Position numbers and translations under genes: made by a program
Part shown: positions 1-5,043 of the stretch, piece after piece
Position numbering within the stretch: the first letter of the stretch is position 1
Layout: each line of letters starts with the position of its first letter
Notes under the pieces: generated by a model
The model's database searches: none
The model's input: only the letters and a program-made list of their open reading frames with translations
What the model was told of the DNA's origin: nothing
Assembly (NCBI GenBank): GCA_001785725.1
Contig: MFUQ01000010.1
Coordinates: forward strand, 1 to 5,043
Direction: 5' to 3'
DNA length: 5,043 nt
Origin: Candidatus Nomurabacteria bacterium RIFCSPLOWO2_01_FULL_36_10b
GTDB lineage: Bacteria; Patescibacteriota; Minisyncoccia; Phycocordibacterales; UBA1006

Positions 1-2193
1 GTCTAATTCATAATCTGCATTATGTGGTAATGGCACAAAATTAAGTCTTTTAATTTGCGCATTTTCTGGATAATCAGCATCTTCTATCTTATCAGGAACA
101 TCTTTATGAAGAATTCCACGGCTTCCAAGAATCATATTTAAAATAGGACATCCGTGACTCACAATTAATATTTTTTTATCTTTATACTTTTGTTCGCACT
201 CATATAAGAAGTCCATTGCTCGTCTTTTCACATCAGCGTAACTTTCACCGTCTGGGTTACCTATAATGTATCGCTCACTATAATTTTTGTAACGCAACAA
301 AAAATCATCAAATGGTTTACCCTGGAAAGCGTCGCCAACATGAATCTCTGTAATATTATTATCTTCTATAATTTCTCCTGTGTATCCCATATTCTCAGCG
401 AAAAGTTTTGCTGTTTCTTTGGCTCTAAGCATTGGTGAAGAAATCATCAAATCAAATGAGATATTTTCTTTCTTTGCGATATTTGCTGAATCAATAACCT
501 GTTGTCGCCCCATCTCTGTAAGATGATTGTCTGGATCACCAGCAAAATCCCATGTATCTGTTTCATTTCTTACAGCGTGAGCATGGCGTAATAAATAATA
601 TGTATTCCCAGAATTTTTAGAGTATTTCTTAATTTCATCAAATGACCCAATAACAATATGTTCGCCTGAACCATCAGTCGCTTCCCATATAGGCAATGGG
701 GTGCCCCAATATCTCTCACGAGAAATTGCCCAATCCTTAATACCACGTAGCCACTCACCGAAACGACCCTCTTTAATATGGTCTGGTTCCCAGTGTATTG
801 TTTCATTTTCCGAAACAAGCTTATCGCGCAAACTACTCATTTTTATATACCAAGAATCTCGAGCAAAATATATTAGAGGAGTAGAACAACGCCAACAAAA
901 AGGATAACTGTGCTCATATTTAAATTTATCAAATAGAAGACCACCCGATGGCCTCCCGGCAAGTTCTTTTATAATATCAATCGATAACGTGTCATCACCT
1001 TTGCCATTCTTTTCTTTCACAAATCTACCTGAAAGAAAATCTGTGCCTTTTAAAAATACACCCGCCTCATCAATTAGATGACATTTTGGTAAGCCAATCT
1101 GTGTTCCTAATTCAAAGTCATCTTGGCCATACATAACCGCTGTATGAACAACCCCAGTGCCATCTTCAATAGTTACAAAGTCAGCGCTGTATACTTTATA
1201 CGCATTAGCAAGTTTTGCTTGCTCTGTTTCTGATATAAGATTTTTTGTAAATGGATAAAGTGGCTCGTATTCTATACCGATAAGATCTTCACCAGTAACT
1301 GTCTGCAGGACAGTATATTCCTTATCATGAAAAACTTTTTCAATTAGCGCTTCCGCAAGAATATACTGATTACCATCATGCGATACAACAGAATATGGAA
1401 GATTCTTGCCAACAGCTAACGCAACATTCCCAGGAAGTGTCCACGGCGTTGTTGTCCATGCGAGAAGATATGTGCTAACGTCTTTGCCATTGGATAAGAC
1501 TTCTTTCGCCTTCGGCGAAAGTGATGTGATTTTAAATTTAACAACAACAGATAATTCTTTCACATCCTCATATCCTTGCGCTAATTCATGCGATGAAAGA
1601 GCTGTGCCACAACGAGGGCACCATGGCACAACTTTATAATCTTTATAAAGTAATTTCTGCTCATCAACTTTTTTTACAATATTCCAAAGCGATTCAATAT
1701 AATTATTATGGTACGTAACATATGGATCGCGCATATCTACCCAATATCCAGAACGGTGAGTAAAATCTTCCCATTCTGTTTTATATTTCCAAACACTTTC
1801 TTTGCACTTCTGATTGAATGCGACTATACCATATGATTCAACTTCTTTCTTTGAATTAAGCCCGAGTTCCTTTTCAGCTTGCAATTCTATTGGTAAACCA
1901 TGTGTATCCCATCCCGCTTTACGACGCACATGATAACCCTGCATTGTCTTAAAACGAGGGATTATGTCCTTAAAAAACCGCGCTTCAAGGTGATGAATAC
2001 CCGGATGTCCATTTGCAGATGGCGGACCTTCATAAAAAATATACTCTCCTTTTAGTGACTCTTTCTGAAGTGATTTTTCAAAAATATCATTCTCTTCCCA
2101 AAACTTAAGGATTGATTCTTCACGGAAACATCGTTCACTTTTCTCAAAACCCTCGTAATATTGCTCAAAATCGCTTTTTTGTTCTTTATCCAT
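1..2193 (-). CDS. ileS: Isoleucyl-tRNA synthetase, type 2, with inserted histidine-phosphatase domain (3' end beyond window)
   Basis: Charges tRNA-Ile with isoleucine in the cytoplasm. 731 codons are visible with no stop or frameshift; the gene runs off the left edge. Residues are numbered from the ATG at 2193. The class I HIGH-type motif is HPGIHH at 63-68, in the form typical of type-2 (eukaryote/archaea-like) IleRS, followed by GWDTHGLPIE. A metal-binding-type C192xxC195 lies in PWCPRCGTALSSHE. The CP1 editing domain shows TTTPWT at 247-252, GTGVVHTA at 345-352 and the acidic pair D358-D359. C433xxC436 and RERYWGTPLPIW (ending at 503) follow. A histidine-phosphatase domain occupies about 532-721. 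The last visible residues, NADYELD, look like the resumption of synthetase sequence before the DLHRP-type block. The KMSKS loop and anticodon-binding domain must lie outside the window. An in-frame ATG at 2214 would add seven residues (MLQSLIH). Neither start has a Shine-Dalgarno; I prefer 2193 because MDKEQKSDFEQ is the more typical hydrophilic N-terminus. Identity is certain; the exact start is not. Confidence 0.96.
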   Translation of the reverse strand, partial: MDKEQKSDFEQYYEGFEKSERCFREESILKFWEENDIFEKSLQKESLKGEYIFYEGPPSANGHPGIHHLEARFFKDIIPRFKTMQGYHVRRKAGWDTHGLPIELQAEKELGLNSKKEVESYGIVAFNQKCKESVWKYKTEWEDFTHRSGYWVDMRDPYVTYHNNYIESLWNIVKKVDEQKLLYKDYKVVPWCPRCGTALSSHELAQGYEDVKELSVVVKFKITSLSPKAKEVLSNGKDVSTYLLAWTTTPWTLPGNVALAVGKNLPYSVVSHDGNQYILAEALIEKVFHDKEYTVLQTVTGEDLIGIEYEPLYPFTKNLISETEQAKLANAYKVYSADFVTIEDGTGVVHTAVMYGQDDFELGTQIGLPKCHLIDEAGVFLKGTDFLSGRFVKEKNGKGDDTLSIDIIKELAGRPSGGLLFDKFKYEHSYPFCWRCSTPLIYFARDSWYIKMSSLRDKLVSENETIHWEPDHIKEGRFGEWLRGIKDWAISRERYWGTPLPIWEATDGSGEHIVIGSFDEIKKYSKNSGNTYYLLRHAHAVRNETDTWDFAGDPDNHLTEMGRQQVIDSANIAKKENISFDLMISSPMLRAKETAKLFAENMGYTGEIIEDNNITEIHVGDAFQGKPFDDFLLRYKNYSERYIIGNPDGESYADVKRRAMDFLYECEQKYKDKKILIVSHGCPILNMILGSRGILHKDVPDKIEDADYPENAQIKRLNFVPLPHNADYELD
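31..600 (-). other. Histidine phosphatase (phosphoglycerate-mutase-like) domain embedded within IleRS
   Basis: About 190 residues (532-721 of the IleRS numbered from 2193) form a complete histidine phosphatase superfamily domain. The first strand and catalytic motif read YYLLRHAHAVRNE, with the phospho-accepting H537 preceded by R536 (an RHA variant of RHG) and N543 following. ISSPMLRAKETA supplies the second conserved arginine, R590. ITEIHVGDAFQGK supplies the acid, E616. ILIVSHGCPI supplies the second catalytic histidine, H680. All residues expected for a phosphotransfer pocket are therefore present, so an active enzyme is likely. The substrate cannot be read from the sequence. The domain is joined in frame on both sides, with no stop, start or linker repeat separating it from synthetase sequence. 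Domain limits are approximate. Confidence 0.93.
1503..1521 (-). repeat. Perfect 8-bp hairpin with 3-nt loop inside ileS
   Basis: CTTTCGCC and GGCGAAAG flank a TTC loop (GAA in the mRNA). It encodes LSPKAKE (residues 225-231), probably a surface loop before the editing domain. The core CCTTCGG recurs in the argS hairpin at 3218-3240 in the same codon phase (CCG AAG, Pro-Lys). Confidence 0.6.
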
Positions 2194-2245
2194 ATGTATA
2201 AGCGATTGTAGCATATTGTTATTTTTTTAAAAGAAAATTAATCAT

Positions 2246-2274
2246 TTGACTTTTATATAAAATCACAATACAAT
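2246..2274 (+). promoter_or_regulatory. Sigma70-type promoter of the toxin-antitoxin pair
   Basis: TTGACT at 2246-2251 and TACAAT at 2269-2274 are separated by exactly 17 bp. A second TACAAT follows immediately at 2275-2280. Transcription would begin around 2281, within a few bases of the antitoxin ATG at 2283, so the message would be essentially leaderless. Agreement with the consensus is strong for this AT-rich background. Confidence 0.65.
2251..2262. promoter_or_regulatory. 12-bp perfect palindrome, candidate operator
   Basis: TTTTATATAAAA is self-complementary and lies between the -35 and -10 of the toxin-antitoxin promoter. It also covers the candidate ileS -10 on the other strand. Type II antitoxins commonly repress their own promoter by binding such palindromes, so this is a plausible binding site. 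AT-only palindromes also arise by chance, so confidence is limited. Confidence 0.35.
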
Positions 2275-2279
2275 TACAA
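2252..2279 (-). promoter_or_regulatory. Candidate ileS promoter
   Basis: On the minus strand, TTGTAA (2279-2274) and TATAAA (2257-2252) are separated by 16 bp, which would start transcription near 2245. It overlaps the toxin-antitoxin promoter on the other strand. A second candidate -10, TACAAT at 2210-2205, lies 11 bp before the ATG at 2193 but lacks a good -35. The choice between them is open. Confidence 0.35.
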
Positions 2280-2282
2280 TGT

Positions 2283-2438
2283 ATGAATATGAAGACTACT
2301 ACAACAAAAAATATTGTAGCGACCAAAAAGCCAAACAACTTGTTTCAACACGCATTTATAGGACATATTAAAGAATCTCTACGTGATATGAAACAGGAAA
2401 AATTTTCTAAAGTACCATCGCTTAGAGATCTCCGATAA
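2283..2438 (+). CDS. Putative antitoxin of a type II toxin-antitoxin system, 51 aa
   Basis: A 51-codon frame starting MNMKTTTTKN and ending VPSLRDLR, directly upstream of the RelE/ParE-like toxin gene with 8 bp between. It follows a strong promoter whose expected start is within a few bases of this ATG. The C-terminal third (KESLRDMKQEKFSKVPSLRDLR region, residues 30-51) is charged and probably helical. It resembles the toxin-wrapping tails of antitoxins paired with RelE/ParE toxins, which often read like D-K-x-G-K followed by a short S-x-x-D-L element; that resemblance is from memory of the family. The N-terminus is Thr/Lys-rich, and I see no convincing ribbon-helix-helix or helix-turn-helix, so DNA binding is unproven. 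An in-frame ATG at 2289 could be the real start. No Shine-Dalgarno is present. The antitoxin role rests mainly on position and tail character. Confidence 0.72.
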   Translation: MNMKTTTTKNIVATKKPNNLFQHAFIGHIKESLRDMKQEKFSKVPSLRDLR

Positions 2439-2446
2439 GCGTTAGT

Positions 2447-2710
2447 ATGCATATACAATATACGAGAAAATTTATTTCTCTTTATAGGAGTTTGCCTACT
2501 CGCATCAAATACCAGGCCGAGAAACAGGAGTTATTATTTAGAAATAACGTATTTCATCCATCTCTTTATACAGAAAAATTATTACCAAAAAACAATAATC
2601 TGTGGAGTTCCCGCATAAATAGACAATATCGTATTGTTTTCCATTTTCAACATAATGTAGTCACATTTCTATACATTGGGCATCATCATGAAATTTATAG
2701 GTTAATATAA
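2447..2710 (+). CDS. RelE/ParE-family toxin (type II toxin-antitoxin), 87 aa
   Basis: A small basic protein with the layout of the RelE/ParE fold. An N-terminal strand and helices (IQYTRKFISLYRSLP, residues 3-17, then a Lys/Glu-rich helix to about 32) are followed by a loop with H37-P38. Next come the signature strands WSSRINRQYRIVF (53-65) and VTFLYIGHHHEIYR (72-85). The S-R-I-N-x-x-Y-R-I-V-F block and the GHHxEIY ending are typical of RelE/StbE/YafQ-type members. Members of this branch usually cleave mRNA at the ribosome; ParE members poison gyrase. R56, R59, R62 and the His cluster at 79-81 are candidate active residues. The length is normal for the family. The gene follows its putative antitoxin by 8 bp, presumably co-transcribed. 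It has no Shine-Dalgarno, so translation may be coupled. Its stop is 3 bp from the argS stop on the opposite strand. mRNA interferase activity is likely but not provable here. Confidence 0.87.
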   Translation: MHIQYTRKFISLYRSLPTRIKYQAEKQELLFRNNVFHPSLYTEKLLPKNNNLWSSRINRQYRIVFHFQHNVVTFLYIGHHHEIYRLI

Positions 2711-2713
2711 TAT

Positions 2714-4549
2714 TTACATCCTCTCAACAACATCAATACCTAATATTCCAAGACCATTTTTAATTACTTGCCCAACAGCTTTTGTGATAGCAAGTTTGTA
2801 TGTGATTACATCTGGAGATGATTCAGAGTCAAGAATTTTTGTAGAGCCGTAGAACGTATTAAAAGCACGCGCGAGCTCTATAAGATATGTTGCAACATAT
2901 TGCGGAGCATATTCATCAAGGGCTGATGTAATAATTTCTGGATATTTATATAAAGTTCTTTCTACATCTGTAGTTTTCCATTCAACCGGAGATATTATCT
3001 GTAAGGAGTTTAAACCTTGTATATTTGCTTTTTCTAAAAGAGATTGAATGCGAGCGTGCGTGTATTGAAGATACGGCCCAGAATCACCTTCTGTGTCAAT
3101 AGAAGATTCAATATCAAATGCCATATCTTGAATTCTACCAACACGAAGAATGCTAAATTTTACAGCGCCAAGCGCAATTTTTTCTAATGTGCCCTCCTTA
3201 TCCAAAACAATGCGCCGTTTCTCTTCCTTCGGAAGAGAAAGCTCTTTCATCTCTCGTATCCTTTCTTTTTTTGTAAAAGAAACTTTTACTGCATCGATCA
3301 AGTCATCAATAAAAAGCGTTGTACCTTCGCGAGATGACATTTTCTCAAAATTCCCCGCTCCATCTTTGAGCCCCATGAAGCCATAACTGATGTGAGTGTA
3401 ATCAGACACTTTTCCAATTCCAAGTTGCTCACATATAGCAAAAACCTGTTTCATAGCAAGCGACTGTTCTGGACCAATTACCCAAAAAAGTTTATCAGCG
3501 TGATATGTTTCTTTTTTTAATTTTGTTAATGCGATATCTTGAGTAATATAGAGAGACGTACCATCAGATTTCTGCACAATCGTGTCTGGAATATTATATG
3601 AAGAAAGATTAGTAAGAATAGCTCCATCTTCAAGTTTTTTGAAAATACCTTTGGAAAGACCCTCAGAAACAAGCCCTTTCCCTTTTTCATATATTTCATC
3701 TTCGTGCCATTCTTTATCCCAATTACTACCAAGACGATTTAATGTAAATTTTTGCCCAGCATATGAATAGTCAATTACATGACGCCAAAGTTCTCGTATC
3801 ATTGAATCTTTATTTTCCCAATCAACAACCATTTGTCTAACACGACTCTCTGTACTTTTGTCTTCTCCAAAATCCTGCGCGCCAAGAACATATAAGGCAT
3901 CAATAAAGTGGTCAGGACACTGGCGCTTACTTTCTGGAGTATGCCATTTATTTTTATGAGAGCGCCAATATTCTAAATCTATTGGCGTAGTATCATCAAG
4001 ACGAGCAAATTTAAGAAACCCCCACATAAGTTTAGCAATAGCAATGCCACGATTATTATCAATCATATCAAACTTCACAGTAACTCCATTTGCTTTTGCT
4101 AAACGACCCAATGTCATACCAATTACATTATTACGCAAATGACCAATATGCATCGCTTTATTTGGATTTGGAGATGTGTGTTCAATTACCCATGTTTGTT
4201 TTCCATAACGAGTATTCGTTCCAAATTCCCCTTTCTCATTCAATATCACTCCGATGGAATCAGAAAAAAACTTTTTATTCAAAAAAATATTAATGAACCC
4301 AGCACCCGCAACATCTACTTTCTCAACGTGTTCATTTTTATTAGCGCGAAGCGCAATAATAATCTTATCTGCCATGTCACGGGGCAACATGCCAATTTGC
4401 TTTGCTTTTATCATAGCGATATTGCATGAATAATCGCCATTAGTGATATCAACAGGATGCTCAACATGAATATCGTTCTCATTCACATCAATGTTGGCGC
4501 TTAAACAAGCGCGCATAATTTCATTTTTTAATGTTTGTATAATAGTCAT
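2714..4549 (-). CDS. argS: Arginyl-tRNA synthetase
   Basis: Charges tRNA-Arg with arginine in the cytoplasm; class Ia enzyme. At 611 residues it is complete and of normal size. An N-terminal Add1-type domain (about 1-95) contains NGDYSCNIAM and ends in VAGAGFINIFL. The catalytic domain follows, with EHTSPNPNKAMHIGHLRN (HIGH at 134-137), DNNRG at 164-168, QKSDGTSLYITQDIAL (326-341), FWVIGPEQ (355-362) and the KMSK-equivalent KMSSREG (403-409), the form usual in ArgRS. The C-terminal DALR anticodon-binding domain starts near GPYLQYTHARIQSLL (491-505). The protein ends in VVERM, the expected ArgRS C-terminus with the terminal methionine kept. The segment 431-455 after the KMSSR loop is very charged and contains a DNA hairpin. 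The ATG at 4549 is supported by alignment of the N-terminal domain and by a promoter-like element 7 bp upstream. No Shine-Dalgarno is at normal spacing. No terminator is visible before the convergent toxin gene. Confidence 0.98.
   Translation of the reverse strand: MTIIQTLKNEIMRACLSANIDVNENDIHVEHPVDITNGDYSCNIAMIKAKQIGMLPRDMADKIIIALRANKNEHVEKVDVAGAGFINIFLNKKFFSDSIGVILNEKGEFGTNTRYGKQTWVIEHTSPNPNKAMHIGHLRNNVIGMTLGRLAKANGVTVKFDMIDNNRGIAIAKLMWGFLKFARLDDTTPIDLEYWRSHKNKWHTPESKRQCPDHFIDALYVLGAQDFGEDKSTESRVRQMVVDWENKDSMIRELWRHVIDYSYAGQKFTLNRLGSNWDKEWHEDEIYEKGKGLVSEGLSKGIFKKLEDGAILTNLSSYNIPDTIVQKSDGTSLYITQDIALTKLKKETYHADKLFWVIGPEQSLAMKQVFAICEQLGIGKVSDYTHISYGFMGLKDGAGNFEKMSSREGTTLFIDDLIDAVKVSFTKKERIREMKELSLPKEEKRRIVLDKEGTLEKIALGAVKFSILRVGRIQDMAFDIESSIDTEGDSGPYLQYTHARIQSLLEKANIQGLNSLQIISPVEWKTTDVERTLYKYPEIITSALDEYAPQYVATYLIELARAFNTFYGSTKILDSESSPDVITYKLAITKAVGQVIKNGLGILGIDVVERM
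3218..3240 (-). repeat. Perfect 10-bp hairpin with 3-nt loop inside argS
   Basis: TTTCTCTTCC and GGAAGAGAAA flank a TTC loop (GAA in the mRNA). It encodes LSLPKEEK (residues 437-444), just after the KMSSR loop region. On the mRNA, GAAAG-AG-CTTTC immediately upstream could pair in a competing way with the left arm. The core CCTTCGG matches the ileS hairpin at 1503-1521. Confidence 0.6.
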
Positions 4550-4556
4550 AATGTAA

Positions 4557-4585
4557 AGAATAACCTTATTTTGCCTTTAGAACAA
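4557..4585 (-). promoter_or_regulatory. Candidate argS promoter, leaderless arrangement
   Basis: On the minus strand, TTGTTC (4585-4580) and TATTCT (4562-4557) are spaced by 17 bp. The -10 ends 7 bp before the argS ATG, so transcription would start at or next to the start codon. Each hexamer matches the consensus at four of six positions. Spacing and position are good, but the hexamers are only moderate. Confidence 0.4.
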
Positions 4586-4669
4586 GCGTATATCTATATT
4601 TTAATGGCGCGAAGTGCTGGTTTTCTTTAATATTATGATATACTTTTATATGTCAGATAAAATTAGGTA

Positions 4670-4698
4670 TTGCATATAATTCAAAAGTATGTTATAAT
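4670..4698 (+). promoter_or_regulatory. Extended -10 promoter of the exported-protein gene
   Basis: A perfect TATAAT at 4693-4698 is preceded by TG one base upstream (TGtTATAAT, an extended -10). TTGCAT at 4670-4675 is placed 17 bp before it as a weak -35. The start site would be near 4705, giving a leader of about 25 nt to the ATG at 4730. The leader is AT-rich and has no Shine-Dalgarno. Confidence 0.65.
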
Positions 4699-4729
4699 AC
4701 AATTATTAATCTAATAACATTATTTATAT

Positions 4730-5043
4730 ATGAATATTGAAAATCTTGGAAAGAAAATAGCGAGCGCCGTGGCTGGTATTGGAATGGCTATTGGGGGAGC
4801 TGAAGCTTCAAATCCTGAAAATCCTAATGTTGGAGGTGACCCTTCGGCAGGAGCAAAAACAGTTGAAGCATCTACGTCAGTTGAAAAGAACCCTGTTACA
4901 CAGGATAATTCTGCCCCGCTTAATCCATTTAGTATGGAGAGCGAGGAAGAAAATATTGTTGAAATAAATGTTGTGCAAAAAGAAACGCTCCCTAATGGGC
5001 AAGTCATCGTTACAATGACACAGAATGATTATGAAGAAAGTGG
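4730..5043 (+). CDS. Putative exported protein, N-terminal part (3' end beyond window)
   Basis: 104 complete codons are visible and the frame is open to the right edge. The N-terminus looks like a signal peptide: MNIENLGKK gives a short charged region. A small-residue, Gly/Ala-rich hydrophobic stretch (IASAVAGIGMAIGG, 10-23) follows, then AEA-S at 24-27 as a possible signal peptidase I site after A26. The Gly/Ala stretch is short and could instead be a weak membrane segment. Residues 27-80 are rich in Asn, Pro, Ser, Thr, Glu and Ala, suggesting a disordered linker after export. Residues 76-97 (IVEINVVQ, then LPNGQVIVTMTQ) look like two beta strands with a turn, perhaps the start of a folded domain. 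No family is recognised. The overlapping minus-strand frame is far less protein-like. The gene has its own promoter and is transcribed away from argS. Confidence 0.72.
   Translation, partial: MNIENLGKKIASAVAGIGMAIGGAEASNPENPNVGGDPSAGAKTVEASTSVEKNPVTQDNSAPLNPFSMESEEENIVEINVVQKETLPNGQVIVTMTQNDYEES

Larger units (their letters stand above)
4550..4729. other. Divergent intergenic region between argS and the exported-protein gene
   Basis: 180 bp of mostly AT-rich sequence carrying the two divergent promoter candidates. The only GC-rich island is GCGCGAAGTGC at 4607-4617, which nearly repeats GCGCGAAGCGC at 4344-4354 in argS. I see no tRNA, riboswitch-like or T-box-like structure and no small gene here. 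Confidence 0.5.

Noticed and set aside
396..413. Hairpin CAGCGAAAAGTTTTGCTG inside the phosphatase region
   Set aside because: The stem is short, needs a G-U pair and is mostly A/T. It is explained by coding sequence and expected by chance in this composition.
1..605. A separate phosphoglycerate mutase or histidine phosphatase gene next to ileS
   Set aside because: The frame is continuous with IleRS, with no stop or start between them, and synthetase-like residues (YELD) follow the domain. It is an insertion, not a neighbouring gene.
570..907. Small open frames on both strands overlapping ileS
   Set aside because: They lie within the well-supported ileS coding sequence in other frames and have no protein-family character.
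2279..2373. An alternative small plus-strand frame starting MYEYEDYYN
   Set aside because: It overlaps the 51-codon antitoxin frame and is shorter. It lacks the antitoxin-like tail and does not reach the toxin gene.
2704..2714. AATAT-A-ATATT inverted repeat between toxin and argS as a terminator
   Set aside because: Five A/T pairs with a one-base loop cannot form a stable terminator stem.
3150..4429. Several 60-100 codon frames inside argS on both strands
   Set aside because: They overlap unmistakable ArgRS sequence in other frames and have no start signals of their own.
4720..5007. A 95-codon minus-strand frame opposite the exported-protein gene
   Set aside because: It is a complementary shadow. 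The plus-strand frame has a promoter at the right distance, a signal-peptide-like N-terminus and natural composition.

Overview
The window is AT-rich and densely packed. It holds two large aminoacyl-tRNA synthetase genes on the minus strand, a small type II toxin-antitoxin pair on the plus strand between them, and the 5' end of an exported-protein gene on the plus strand at the right edge. Three features suggest a Patescibacteria/CPR member, probably Parcubacteria-like: the type-2 IleRS with an inserted phosphatase domain, the absence of Shine-Dalgarno motifs at every start, and promoters sitting almost on the start codons. This placement is an inference from family knowledge, not a database result. 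All complete genes end in TAA, and no in-frame TGA is needed, so the ordinary bacterial code fits.

Layout: (1) 1-2193, minus: ileS, missing its 3' part. The frame is open from the start codon to the left edge. A complete histidine-phosphatase domain (about 31-600) is spliced in frame into the catalytic domain, between the GTPLPIW segment and the point where synthetase sequence appears to resume at the edge. This is the standout feature. (2) About 2200-2282: a short divergent control region with a strong plus-strand promoter, a perfect 12-bp palindrome inside its spacer, and candidate minus-strand promoters for ileS. (3) 2283-2438 and 2447-2710, plus: a 51-residue putative antitoxin and an 87-residue RelE/ParE-fold toxin, 8 bp apart. 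(4) 2714-4549, minus: complete argS, tail to tail with the toxin gene with only 3 bp between the stop codons. (5) 4550-4729: a divergent intergenic region with a probable argS promoter and a clear extended -10 promoter for the rightward gene. (6) 4730-5043, plus: the N-terminus of an unrecognised, probably exported protein.

The two synthetases charge tRNA-Ile and tRNA-Arg. The toxin family usually acts on translation (mRNA cleavage at the ribosome), so most of the window concerns translation. Whether the toxin pair is regulated together with its neighbours is speculative, but the shared ileS control region and the overlapping 3' ends with argS make it physically plausible. No tRNA, rRNA, CRISPR array or insertion sequence was seen.
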